From NCBI GenBank assembly GCA_031397815.1, contig JANNMJ010000028.1, positions 1-57,997 on the forward strand: a stretch of 57,997 nt of DNA, in the 5' to 3' direction. Both the position numbers and the translations under genes were made by a program. Of this stretch, positions 8,219 through 16,990 are shown piece by piece. How positions within the stretch are numbered: position 1 is the first letter of the stretch; each line of letters begins with the position of its first letter. The notes beneath the pieces were generated by a model, which ran no database searches, was not told the DNA's origin, and was given only the letters and a program-made list of their open reading frames with translations. The DNA is from JANNMJ01 sp031397815. GTDB lineage: Bacteria > Bacteroidota > Bacteroidia > Cytophagales > Hymenobacteraceae.

Positions 8219-9625
8219 ATGTCATTCCGGACTGAGAAGGACACAATGGGTACCGTTCAGGTGCCCGCCGACGCCTATTGGGGCGCGCAAACCCAGCGCT
8301 CCATCGAAAATTTCCCGATTGCGCAGGATATCAACCGAATGCCAAAGGAAATCATCCGGGCATTTGCGTATCTGAAGCACGCGGCCGCGCTCACCAACCG
8401 CGACGCCGGAATCTTACCAGCGGAAAAGGCCGACCTGATTGGGCGGGTTTGTCAGGAGATTCTCGACGGCAAGCTTGACGAGCAGTTTCCGCTCGTCGTA
8501 TGGCAGACCGGCTCGGGGACGCAGAGCAATATGAACGTCAACGAAGTGGTGGCGTACCGGGGGCACGTGCTGCAAGGCGGTTCCCTGCTTGATGAGAAGA
8601 AAGCCTTGGCGCCGAACGACGACGTGAACAAGTCGCAATCGTCGAACGACACGTTCCCGACGGCCATGCACATCGCGGCGTACAAGATTCTGATGGAAAC
8701 GACGATTCCCGGCATCGAGAAGCTACGCGATGCCTTGGCCGCCAAAGCCCGCGAGTTTCAGGATATCGTCAAGATCGGCCGTACCCACTTTATGGACGCC
8801 ACGCCGCTCACGCTGGGGCAGGAGTTTTCGGGCTACGTCTCGCAGCTCGACCACGGCTTGCGCGCCGTCCGCAACACGCTGGCGCACTTGAGCGAGCTGG
8901 CGCTCGGCGGAACCGCCGTCGGCACGGGCATCAATACCCCGCCCGGCTATTCCGAGAACGTAGCCGCGCACATCGCTACGCTGACGGGCTTCCCGTTCAT
9001 CACGGCGGAGAACAAGTTTGAAGCGCTGGCCGCGCACGATGCCATCGTTTCCGCCCACGGCGCCCTCAAAACGGTGGCCGTAAGCCTAATGAAGATTGCC
9101 AACGACATCCGAATGCTCAGCAGCGGTCCGCGCGCTGGTATCGGCGAAATCTTCATCCCTGATAACGAGCCCGGCTCCAGCATTATGCCCGGCAAAGTGA
9201 ACCCCACGCAGTGCGAGGCGATGACGATGGTCGCGGCGCAAGTGATGGGCAACGACGTGGCCATCAACGTCGGCGGGATGAGCGGCCACTTCGAGCTGAA
9301 CGTCTTCAAGCCGGTGATGATTTACAACTTCCTCCACTCAGCCCGCCTGATTGGCGATGTGTGCGACTCGTTCACCGATAAGTGCGCCGTCGGCATCCAA
9401 CCTGTGGAAGCCAACATTCGACGGAACGTCGAGAACTCGCTGATGCTTGTGACGGCCCTTAACCCGCATATCGGCTACTACAAAGCCGCCGAAATCGCGC
9501 AGAAAGCTCATAAGGAAGGCACTTCACTCAAAGAATCGGCCCTCGCGTTGGGCTACGTCACCGAAGAGCAGTTCGCCGAATGGCTGAAGCCGGAAGAGAT
9601 GGTCGGGGAGATTAGCATCGCGTAA
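8219..9625 (+). CDS. fumC: Class II fumarate hydratase
   Basis: This enzyme interconverts fumarate and L-malate in the TCA cycle and needs no iron-sulfur cluster. At 468 residues it has the usual family length. The fumarase/aspartase signature GSSIMPGKVNP starts near residue 317. Upstream are the substrate-binding motifs SGTQSNMNVNEV, SSNDTFPTAMHIA and GRTHFMDATPLTLGQE. These fit FumC better than aspartase, although the two families are close. The N-terminus FRTEKDTMGTVQVPADAYWGAQTQRS is normal for the family. A strong terminator lies 30 nt downstream. Confidence 0.95.
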   Translation: MSFRTEKDTMGTVQVPADAYWGAQTQRSIENFPIAQDINRMPKEIIRAFAYLKHAAALTNRDAGILPAEKADLIGRVCQEILDGKLDEQFPLVVWQTGSGTQSNMNVNEVVAYRGHVLQGGSLLDEKKALAPNDDVNKSQSSNDTFPTAMHIAAYKILMETTIPGIEKLRDALAAKAREFQDIVKIGRTHFMDATPLTLGQEFSGYVSQLDHGLRAVRNTLAHLSELALGGTAVGTGINTPPGYSENVAAHIATLTGFPFITAENKFEALAAHDAIVSAHGALKTVAVSLMKIANDIRMLSSGPRAGIGEIFIPDNEPGSSIMPGKVNPTQCEAMTMVAAQVMGNDVAINVGGMSGHFELNVFKPVMIYNFLHSARLIGDVCDSFTDKCAVGIQPVEANIRRNVENSLMLVTALNPHIGYYKAAEIAQKAHKEGTSLKESALALGYVTEEQFAEWLKPEEMVGEISIA

Positions 9626-9654
9626 AGCCTCGGGTACTTTTCGGTACTTACGCA

Positions 9655-9695
9655 AAACCCCCATCCGCGCTCTAAGCTGCGGATGGGGTTTTTTT
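9655..9695 (+). terminator. Rho-independent terminator of fumC
   Basis: The stem AACCCCCATCCGC (about 9656-9668) pairs with GCGGATGGGGTT (9679-9690) around a ten-base loop. It is followed by a run of seven to eight T residues. Confidence 0.9.
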
Positions 9696-9707
9696 GTATC
9701 GAAACAG

Positions 9708-9748
9708 TTGAAATTAATTTTCAAACTGATTGGTAATTTGTTTGAAAA
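9708..9748. promoter_or_regulatory. Probable TetR operator (inverted repeats)
   Basis: TTTTCAAAC (9718-9726) is the exact reverse complement of GTTTGAAAA (9740-9748). TTGAAA (9708-9713) also pairs with TTTCAA (9719-9724). These repeats lie just upstream of the -7-like box TACCTTTG at 9756-9763 and the TetR start codon at 9791. That is where a repressor controlling its own promoter would bind. Ownership by the TetR protein is inference from position. Confidence 0.6.
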
Positions 9749-9755
9749 CGTATTC

Positions 9756-9763
9756 TACCTTTG
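9756..9763 (+). promoter_or_regulatory. Bacteroidota -7 box before the TetR gene
   Basis: TACCTTTG matches the TAnnTTTG consensus of the Bacteroidota housekeeping sigma factor. It overlaps a possible TTG start at 9761, which argues that translation begins at the ATG at 9791. A clear -33 element at ideal spacing was not found. Confidence 0.5.
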
Positions 9764-9790
9764 CCCACAAGCATCACCCTACACGTTGAA

Positions 9791-10384
9791 ATGGCCAAAC
9801 GCACGAATCAACGAGACTTGATCTTAGCTGCTGCCACCAGCGCTTTTGCGCGTTTTGGCTACGCGAAGACAACTCTGGAAGACGTTGGGCGCGCCGTGCA
9901 GCTCAACAAAGCCTCGCTGTACTACTACTTCGCCAGCAAAGACGACCTCTTTATGGCGGTCGTGCTGCGTGAAAGTGCCGACTTCCAGCAGCGCCTGACC
10001 GAGACGGTGCTCAATGAGCGAGAGCCCGCCGACCGCATTCGTCGCTATCTCATCGAACGCCTGCGCTACTACCGGCAAGTCCTGAATCTACATCAACTCT
10101 CGCTCGACAACCTTCAGGTACTAGAGCCGCGCTTTGACCTGCTGTACGCCCAAATCAAGAGCAAAGAAGTTGCCTTCCTGTCGGAGCTACTGTGGCCATT
10201 TGGCACCCCCAACGCCGACCAGATTGCCGCCACGCTGCTCACCGTTGCTGATGCGATCAAGCACGAAGCCGTGCGCTCAACGGCCACGCACGCACTAGCC
10301 GATGTAGACTTTTCGGCCGCTGAAACGCAGATTCTGCTGCTCATCGACCTTATTCTAAGGGGTCTGATGGCACCATCGACCTAA
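9791..10384 (+). CDS. TetR/AcrR family transcriptional regulator
   Basis: The 197-residue protein has an N-terminal TetR helix-turn-helix (about residues 5-50: RDLILAAATSAFARFGYAKTTLEDVGRAVQLNKASLYYYFASKDDLFMAVV). A helical ligand-binding domain follows with no recognisable ligand signature. These proteins usually repress their own and neighbouring genes until an inducer binds. The start was taken at ATG 9791; an upstream TTG lies inside the promoter box. The SDR gene begins 38 nt downstream on the same strand, so both are probably under the inverted-repeat operator at 9708-9748. Confidence 0.9.
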   Translation: MAKRTNQRDLILAAATSAFARFGYAKTTLEDVGRAVQLNKASLYYYFASKDDLFMAVVLRESADFQQRLTETVLNEREPADRIRRYLIERLRYYRQVLNLHQLSLDNLQVLEPRFDLLYAQIKSKEVAFLSELLWPFGTPNADQIAATLLTVADAIKHEAVRSTATHALADVDFSAAETQILLLIDLILRGLMAPST

Positions 10385-10421
10385 TCAGTCAATCAATCGA
10401 TCCCCATTTCACCTCTCTACC

Positions 10422-11237
10422 ATGTCCACCGTCCTCATTACCGGCGCTTCGTCGGGTATTGGTAAAGCTGCCGCCCGTCTTTTTGCCGCCAACGGCTGGA
10501 ATGTGGCCGCCACGATGCGTACGCCCGCCAAAGAACTTGAGCTTGGTCTGCTGCCGAATGTCCGCCTGTACGCCCTCGATGTGACGGATGCAGACAGCAT
10601 TGAAGCTGCCGTGGCCGCCGTCGTGCGCGATTTTGGCGCCCTCGACGTCATCGTCAACAACGCGGGTTATGGCGTCGATGGCGTATTCGAGGCGATGACG
10701 GATGACATCATCAACAAGCAATTCGACACGAATGTGCTGGGCCTGATGCGTTGCACCCGCGCTGCTATTCCGGTGATGCGTCAGCAGGGCAAGGGCGTGA
10801 TTGTGCAGATTGCTTCCGTCGGCGGACGCGTGACGTTTCCGCTGTACAGCATTTACCACGCAACCAAATGGGCCGTGGAAGGCTTCTCCGAAAGCCTTCA
10901 ATACGAGCTGGAGCCGCTGGGTATCCGGATGAAGATTGTAGAGCCGGGCGCTATCAAGACCGATTTTTACGACCGCTCCCGCGAGTTCGTAATGCGCGAT
11001 GACCTGAAGCCCGCTTACGGCAAATTCGTAAGTCAGGTCGAAAAAGTGTCTCAAGCGGCTGGTACCAAAGGCGCTTCACCAGAATCGGTGGCTAAAACGA
11101 TCTTCCGTGCGGCCACAGATAACTCATCTAAGCTGCGCTACCCTGTGGCTTACCCAGCGACGCTTCTTTTACCGATGCGACGCCTTACCAGCGACGGGCT
11201 TTTTCGTAAAGTGGTCAAAGCCAGCTATGGTATCTAA
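10422..11237 (+). CDS. Short-chain dehydrogenase/reductase (classical SDR)
   Basis: This 271-residue protein is a Rossmann-fold NAD(P)-dependent oxidoreductase. The cofactor loop TGASSGIG is at residues 7-14 and NNAG at about 79-82. The catalytic set is Ser132, Tyr145 and Lys149 (YHATK). PGAIKTDF follows the active site, as in classical SDRs. The substrate cannot be deduced. It lies directly behind the TetR gene, the common arrangement for an inducible oxidoreductase controlled by its neighbour. Confidence 0.9.
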   Translation: MSTVLITGASSGIGKAAARLFAANGWNVAATMRTPAKELELGLLPNVRLYALDVTDADSIEAAVAAVVRDFGALDVIVNNAGYGVDGVFEAMTDDIINKQFDTNVLGLMRCTRAAIPVMRQQGKGVIVQIASVGGRVTFPLYSIYHATKWAVEGFSESLQYELEPLGIRMKIVEPGAIKTDFYDRSREFVMRDDLKPAYGKFVSQVEKVSQAAGTKGASPESVAKTIFRAATDNSSKLRYPVAYPATLLLPMRRLTSDGLFRKVVKASYGI

Positions 11238-11358
11238 AACGCCACTTGGTTCTATTTTGAACCCGATAGCTCTTCTTCCTTCTCAGCATAAGAGGCGAAC
11301 AGGCCGTCAGATGTAATAAATACGAGCAGGCCGATTCGCCAACTAACTTGCCAGCCTT

Positions 11359-11745
11359 ATGCGTGAACGCCTTCGCTACCATTTGCGCCGCGAGCGCTCT
11401 TCCTTCGGCTACGCTTGGGCGGGGCTGCGGGGCGCATTACGCGAGGAAACGCATCTGCGATTCCACGCTATCGCCACGGTGGCGGTGGTGCTGTTGGGCG
11501 CTTGGCTACGGCTCCCGCGTAACGATTGGGCCTTGCTCGTTCTCGCTATCGGGGCCGTTTGGTGCGCGGAGCTGATGAACACGGCTATCGAGCGCCTCAC
11601 CGATTTGGCGTCGCCGGAACCACACCCGTTGGCGGGGCAGGCGAAAGATGTAGCTGCGGCGGCCGTGCTGGTTACCGCCCTTGCAGCTGCTTTAGTGGGC
11701 GCGTTGGTATTGGGGCCGCCTTTGTGGGCCGTCGTCAGCGGATAA
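11359..11745 (+). CDS. dgkA: Diacylglycerol/undecaprenol kinase family protein
   Basis: The 128-residue integral membrane protein has the prokaryotic DagK signature ELMNTAIERLTDL, with the conserved Glu and Asn of the active site, and HPLAGQAKDVAAAAVL. It has three predicted membrane helices and an Arg-rich start (RYHLRRERSSFGYAWAGL). It phosphorylates diacylglycerol or undecaprenol; in Gram-negative bacteria lacking a second copy either is possible. The gene is 121 nt downstream of the SDR gene. Confidence 0.88.
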   Translation: MRERLRYHLRRERSSFGYAWAGLRGALREETHLRFHAIATVAVVLLGAWLRLPRNDWALLVLAIGAVWCAELMNTAIERLTDLASPEPHPLAGQAKDVAAAAVLVTALAAALVGALVLGPPLWAVVSG

Positions 11746-11847
11746 AAAGCGGTCGGCAAACTTCCGGCGGCTCCCTGCGTTCATGAATCGCGCTGTTTCT
11801 TCGCGCCCCGAAACCCCGTGCGCCTCATACCGCACCGCTTGTTCACT

Positions 11848-12321
11848 ATGTTGCTGACCAAATTTGCTGAGTATAACTGTTGGGCCAACGCCAAGGTCCT
11901 GCAACGTTTCGACGTCATTGCTGCCAACGGCACGCCGCTGCCAGTGCGGGCGCTACATCTTTTTAGCCACGTCCTGAACGCGCAAGGCATCTGGATTGCC
12001 CGCATCACCGGGCACCCGGAACAGGCGCCGAAAGTTTTTCTGTACCACGAGCTACCTGAGCTGCGCCCTCTGCACGAACGCACCTGCCCGAAGCTGGTAG
12101 AGCTAGTGAAGACTGCCGATGATACGGAGCTTGCCCGCCTCATCGCCTACACCAACTCGCAGGGCAAAGCCTACGAAACGCCAGTGGGCGAGATTCTGAT
12201 GCACTGCTTCAACCACGCGACCTATCACCGCGCCCAAGTGGCGCTCGCGCTCCGCGAGGCGTCCTTGGAACCCGTCAATACGGATTACGTGACGTGGGTA
12301 CGGGAGCTGATGGGCCAATAA
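11848..12321 (+). CDS. DinB-like (DinB/YfiT superfamily) metal-binding protein
   Basis: The 157-residue protein is a predicted four-helix bundle of the DinB superfamily. The characteristic three-His metal site is visible: His41 (LHLFSHVLNAQ) and His123/His127 (HATYHRAQ). The N-terminal LLTKFAEYNCWANAKVL is typical. Members include thiol-dependent transferases and uncharacterised damage-inducible proteins; the reaction here is unknown. I preferred ATG 11848 to a GTG 30 nt upstream because the family begins at this point. Confidence 0.85.
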   Translation: MLLTKFAEYNCWANAKVLQRFDVIAANGTPLPVRALHLFSHVLNAQGIWIARITGHPEQAPKVFLYHELPELRPLHERTCPKLVELVKTADDTELARLIAYTNSQGKAYETPVGEILMHCFNHATYHRAQVALALREASLEPVNTDYVTWVRELMGQ

Positions 12322-12322
12322 T

Positions 12323-12558
12323 GATCGCAGTGATCGCAGATTTAGCTGATGACAGTGATTGCGCTGATTTTTTGATTGGTTGATTGGCTGATTCAGACTG
12401 ATTTGCTTCCGAAGCTAACCGGCCGTTTAGCTCATACAAAAAGCGGGCGCTAAACTGTCGTTGAGCGCCCGCTTTTTGCTAAAAACACAGCTGAGTCGAC
12501 CAATCAATCAGCTAATCAAAAAATCTGCGTCATCAGCGCAATCCGATAAATCTGCGAT
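12323..12558. repeat. Composite inverted repeat around a bidirectional terminator
   Basis: A motif beginning GATCGCAGATTTA near 12335 and continuing ATTGCGCTGAT, TTTTTTGATT and GATTGGCTGATT reappears in inverted, partly shuffled form at 12495-12558. The two halves flank the perfect hairpin 12438-12477. The whole space between the converging DinB and AsmA genes is therefore built of this element. Confidence 0.65.
12438..12477. terminator. Bidirectional rho-independent terminator
   Basis: AAAAAGCGGGCGCT (12438-12451) is the exact reverse complement of 12464-12477, giving A/T runs on both sides. It can end transcription of the DinB-like gene and of the AsmA-like gene. Confidence 0.9.
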
Positions 12559-15500
12559 CTATTTACCGAACAAGCCTTTCAGCTTATCCTTCGCCTGATT
12601 CTTCACCGCATCCGCGGCTTTGCGGGTCGTAGAGTCTTGCAAGCGTTTAGAGGCTTCGTCCTTGAGGCGTTTTTTCGCTTCCGCTTCTGCCTTCGCCTGT
12701 AGCTCCTGCGCTTTGCGGTTGGCCATATTACGCAGGCTGTCTTCGGCTTGCTTGCGCTTTTCTTCGAGCTTCGCCTTGCCTTCGTTGACTTTCGAATCGA
12801 CGATAGACTTCGCCAAATCCTTCGCCGCGCCTTTTACCGAGCCGCCCGACAGACTCACTTTCGGGTCGGTGACGGTACCGCCGAACTTGACGTTCATCGT
12901 CACGCGCTCGGCCGCTTTGAGGTTGCTCACGCCGGTCAGGCTCGATAGCTTGCCCGACAGCGCCTGCCCGACTTTACCCGTCGGCACGTCCAAGGCGCTC
13001 ACGAAATCCATCTCGCCCACGAGGCTGCTCGTGCCGCCGAAGTTCATCTTCACATCGTCGCCGGGAACTTTGATCTCGAATGGCTTCACCAGCACGTTCC
13101 CGTTGCTCACGTCGAGACCGATTTTTTGGTCTTTGAGCGTCATCTGCTTCAACGACGGCAGGTTCGTCAGGCTCGACAGCTTTTGCAGGGCCGGGAGCTG
13201 ATCGACGGTCGCTTTCAGCACTTCCACCAGCGCTTTGCCGCGCAGCGTGTTCATCACGGGCATCATATCCTGCCCGAGGTTACCCGCCAGATTAAGGTTC
13301 GTGCTGAAATTACCGTTGAGGTATTTAGCGGCCGGCGCGAGAGTTTTGATGGTGTTGAACGCCGCGTACGCCTGCTGGAAATTCAGGTCTTTGATACCGA
13401 GGTTCATATCGAAGCCCGGCTTGCTGAGGTCGCGGGCGTCGTAAGTACCCGCCATCGTGAAGCTGCCGCCCAGCGTGTTGAACGCCACATCGTTGAGCTT
13501 AACGGTGCGATCTTTCACCACCACTTGGCCTTTAGCGTCACGCAGGTCGAGGTTGTCATAAAGCACTTGGCCCGCCGTGGCGTTGAGCGTCAGGTTGAGG
13601 TCGGCGGGCACTTGCACCACGCCTTCCGCTTCCTTGGCGGTGCCGGTGGCGGGAGCCGTGGAAGCGCCCGACGCCGGGTCCACCATCCACTCGTTTACAT
13701 CGAACCGGTTCGAGCTAACCGTCAGCGTGCCGAGGAGCGGTGAGTGCGTCTTGCTCAGGGCATAGCCCATGTAGTTCGAGACGACGCCATCGGCGCGGAA
13801 ATCGGAGCGGCCGAGCGTGCCCTGCATCCCCGAAATCGTAATCTTCTCGTTGTTGAACGCCCCGTTGGCGGCCTTAATCGTCATCCCCTGCGGCAGGTCT
13901 TTTGACTTGTACGTCAGGTCATTGACCTTCACTGCGCCGCTCGCTTTCACCTTCTCATACTGACCAGCATCGATATCAACCATCCGACCGGCGGCGGCGA
14001 ACTCACCCGCAATGCGCCCGGCCAGCGTGGTGCCTTCGAGGGGGAAAATCTTGGTGATTTTCGTCAGATCGATTACGCCTTTCAAATCGGCGTCGAACAC
14101 CGGTTTCGCGATGCCTTTCACATAAACGCGCCCACTAACGGGTTCGCCATCGAGGGTCATCTTGAAGTTTTCGATTTTGACGTCGGTGTCATCGGTCTTG
14201 CCGGTGGCGTTGGCGATGTTGCTCACCACCATCAGATTCTCAATCGGCGCCGGGAAATCTTTCGACTTCACGTAACCGTCCGTCAGGTTCATTTTCGCGT
14301 TCACCACCGGCATCTGCGTCTCCGAGTACGTGCCCTTCGCGGTCGCATCCACATCGAGCAGACCACGCAGCGTCAGGCCCGCCACCGGGTAAACTTTCAT
14401 CGCTTCCGCCAGATTAATCTTGGCTTTCACGTTGCCATCGAGCTGCATCGGCGCCAAGCCGTTGATTTTCGCGACAGCATCAATCTGGTCGCTCCCCAAG
14501 TCAACGTGCAGCTTCCGCAGGTCTACCTTGACGTGATCGGTCACGCCATCGGCATCATCCACGGTTACGTCGACGTTGATGTTTTTCGCTTCCCGTGGCA
14601 GGTCAGGGTACTTGAAAGTCGCGTTGACCACTTTCAGGTTCAGCCCGTAACCCGGCATCTGCACCGAGTCCATCCGGCCCTTGTAATAGCCGTCGAACTG
14701 CATCTTACCGGTCGTCGCCACATCCTTGAACTGCGGCGTGTACATCCCCGGCAACAGCGAGAGGAGGGCTTTGAAATCGGTTTCCGGCGCGTTGAATTTG
14801 ATGTCGAAATCCATCGCATCAGTCGGCATCTTGATCGTGCCTTCGAAATGCGTCACGAAATCGTTGAGCTTCAAGGTGTTCTCCTTGAACGTGAAGGCCA
14901 TATTCGCCAAGTCCATCGCCATCGTCACATCGCCGTCGAGCTTTTTATTGCTGATGTACTCGGCGCCGTCGTAGGCCACCGAGAAGCGCTCGGCGGTGGT
15001 TTTCGATTTCATATCGAAAACGTCCTGCGCGAAATCGCCCGACCCGGTGTGGTTCAGGCCCGCCAACGCCATCCGAAAGGGGATAGAACGGTCGTCGTAC
15101 GTCAATTGCCCATTATCCACGCGCCATTGCTTGATGCCGAGCTGGAAGTTCGACGCCGTATCGGCGGGCGTTGCGGGGGCGGCGGAGTCGGGCTTCGCGA
15201 TATCCCAGTTCGCCTTGCCCGATTTCAGCACCACCACGTGAATGCGCGGCTCGGTGAGCGTCACCTCGTTGATCTGCATCTTTTCGCCCCGGATGACGCT
15301 CATCAGGTTCAAATCGACCGCCAGCTTCGGGATGTACGCCAGCGTATCGCGTGAGAAAGAGTCGATCCCGATCACCCGCAGCTCGCCGAGGCTAACGCCC
15401 AAATCCGGAAACGACGACAGCAGCGTGACCCCGATCTGGTCGGCGTCGTACTGCACTTTGGCGTTCAGGCTCTTCGCGATCTGCTCATCGACCGCCGCCT

Positions 15501-15591
15501 TGATTTTATCTTTAAACAGAAACGGCACCAACGCCGCCGCCACCACGAGCAAGAGCAGCAAAGCGCCCAAGCCGATCAGAAATTTTTTCAT
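12559..15591 (-). CDS. AsmA-family protein
   Basis: The product has 1010 residues. One N-terminal membrane anchor (MKKFLIGLGALLLLLVVAAALVPFLF) is followed by the AsmA N-terminal pattern (VGVTLLSSFPDLGVSLGELRVIG). Long repetitive beta-strand sequence typical of AsmA/TamB-like lipid-transfer bridges makes up most of the protein. The last ~110 residues are a Lys/Ala/Glu-rich helical tail (KAKLEEKRKQAEDSL to KGLFGK). Members act in the envelope, probably in phospholipid traffic or outer membrane biogenesis. I chose the ATG at 15591; an upstream TTG adds only three residues. Confidence 0.88.
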   Translation of the reverse strand: MKKFLIGLGALLLLLVVAAALVPFLFKDKIKAAVDEQIAKSLNAKVQYDADQIGVTLLSSFPDLGVSLGELRVIGIDSFSRDTLAYIPKLAVDLNLMSVIRGEKMQINEVTLTEPRIHVVVLKSGKANWDIAKPDSAAPATPADTASNFQLGIKQWRVDNGQLTYDDRSIPFRMALAGLNHTGSGDFAQDVFDMKSKTTAERFSVAYDGAEYISNKKLDGDVTMAMDLANMAFTFKENTLKLNDFVTHFEGTIKMPTDAMDFDIKFNAPETDFKALLSLLPGMYTPQFKDVATTGKMQFDGYYKGRMDSVQMPGYGLNLKVVNATFKYPDLPREAKNINVDVTVDDADGVTDHVKVDLRKLHVDLGSDQIDAVAKINGLAPMQLDGNVKAKINLAEAMKVYPVAGLTLRGLLDVDATAKGTYSETQMPVVNAKMNLTDGYVKSKDFPAPIENLMVVSNIANATGKTDDTDVKIENFKMTLDGEPVSGRVYVKGIAKPVFDADLKGVIDLTKITKIFPLEGTTLAGRIAGEFAAAGRMVDIDAGQYEKVKASGAVKVNDLTYKSKDLPQGMTIKAANGAFNNEKITISGMQGTLGRSDFRADGVVSNYMGYALSKTHSPLLGTLTVSSNRFDVNEWMVDPASGASTAPATGTAKEAEGVVQVPADLNLTLNATAGQVLYDNLDLRDAKGQVVVKDRTVKLNDVAFNTLGGSFTMAGTYDARDLSKPGFDMNLGIKDLNFQQAYAAFNTIKTLAPAAKYLNGNFSTNLNLAGNLGQDMMPVMNTLRGKALVEVLKATVDQLPALQKLSSLTNLPSLKQMTLKDQKIGLDVSNGNVLVKPFEIKVPGDDVKMNFGGTSSLVGEMDFVSALDVPTGKVGQALSGKLSSLTGVSNLKAAERVTMNVKFGGTVTDPKVSLSGGSVKGAAKDLAKSIVDSKVNEGKAKLEEKRKQAEDSLRNMANRKAQELQAKAEAEAKKRLKDEASKRLQDSTTRKAADAVKNQAKDKLKGLFGK

Positions 15592-15811
15592 TAGAAGCAA
15601 TTAAGGGGAAATAAGACGCGCAACGCCGCGTTTAGAACGCGGATACAATTGGTTTTCGCGTCCTGTAAAACATCTTGCCAGAAACAACTTTTGACCGCCT
15701 TACGCTCCCTCAACGGGCGCAGTTCCCGGCTCAACGTCGGGCGCGTGCGTTATTTTGTAGGAGCAGCGCGGCGAATCAGCCCGGCAAAACTACTCGGCTC
15801 CTATACTTCCT

Positions 15812-16834
15812 GTGATTTTCGCTCGCCGCTGCCTGTGCTTTCTATCGCTCCTGAGCGGCGTGTGCGCGGTACAGCAGGCAGCCGCGCAGGATGTGCGCTT
15901 GGCGCAGCCCTACGCCAACGGCCTTGTTTTGAACCCCGCGATGGCTGGTCTGACGGCCATTCGCACGCTCACCGTCGGCACCAGAAACCAAGCGCCCGAA
16001 ACAGGCCAGAATTTTCTGACCGGCGTGATTTGCGGCGACGCCCGCATCACCCGCTGGCGCGGCGCCGTTGGCGGAACGATTAGTTACGACCGCGCCGGCA
16101 CCGCGCCCCTCAACCGGATGCAAGCCACGGCGCTCTACGCTTACCACACGCGGCTGAGCGCGCGCTGGTCGGCGAGCGGGGCTATTTCGGCGGGAGTTGG
16201 CTTTCAGAACGGCAACTTGAGCCGCTACGTCTTCGGCGACCAGCTCCAACCCGACGGCTCGACCATTGAAACCGCCGAAACGGTCAACTCGCTGCCCGTG
16301 ACTTACCCGACGGTTGGGGCCGGAATCGTGGTGTTTGCCGAACAGACTTGGCTGGGCTTGGCCGTCCACCACGCCAACGCGCCCAAGCTCGGGAGCGGCG
16401 CGGCGGCCGGGCAGCTCGCGCGGCGGTTCGTGGTGCACGGCGGTTACAAGTTTTATCTGCGGAGCGCGCTCAGCCTGAACCGCTTCTATGAGTTCAGCCT
16501 CACGCCTTTAGCCACCGTGCAGCTACAAGGCCCGGCGCGCGGCATCGACGCCGGTTTCAGCCTCACGTATTCCCCGATCGTTTTCGGCGCGCTCTACCGC
16601 AACCCCTTGCTGCTGAGCGGCGCCCGCGACCAGCGTTGGCTGGTGCTCCAGCTTGGCCTGCGTCGGCCGGGCTTCGGCCTCGGTTACAGCTATGAGCTGG
16701 GGATGGGTAGTCAGACCGCCGGTTTCAGCGCCCACGAGATTACCCTGCGCCTCGATCAGCCCGACTTCAGCGGACTCGCCAAGAAACGGAACGCCCCCAA
16801 GCAGGCGGCCTTCCTGGGTACGCCCGCCTTTTAG
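15812..16834 (+). CDS. PorP/SprF family type IX secretion-associated membrane protein
   Basis: The 340-residue protein starts at GTG with a signal peptide ending near QAAAQ. It then shows the family hallmark QPYANGLVLNPAMAGL, followed by a beta-barrel-like sequence with many aromatic-ended strands. PorP/SprF proteins sit in the outer membrane and work with the T9SS, some for the export or anchoring of particular adhesins. Another T9SS/gliding gene (gldJ) follows 156 nt downstream, which supports the assignment. The partner cargo is not evident. Confidence 0.82.
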   Translation: MIFARRCLCFLSLLSGVCAVQQAAAQDVRLAQPYANGLVLNPAMAGLTAIRTLTVGTRNQAPETGQNFLTGVICGDARITRWRGAVGGTISYDRAGTAPLNRMQATALYAYHTRLSARWSASGAISAGVGFQNGNLSRYVFGDQLQPDGSTIETAETVNSLPVTYPTVGAGIVVFAEQTWLGLAVHHANAPKLGSGAAAGQLARRFVVHGGYKFYLRSALSLNRFYEFSLTPLATVQLQGPARGIDAGFSLTYSPIVFGALYRNPLLLSGARDQRWLVLQLGLRRPGFGLGYSYELGMGSQTAGFSAHEITLRLDQPDFSGLAKKRNAPKQAAFLGTPAF

Positions 16835-16990
16835 GCAGTTTTTTGGCCGAATAGTTGTCAATCAGCGCGGTAATTCGGGTTCGTTACGCACTTTTTTCGT
16901 AATCTTGCACGTTGTTCGTGGCAACGGCATTTGCCTTGTTGCTGCCGGTCCGTCAATCGCCTTCCAAGTTCCTCACTCCAGAGCAGTTCA

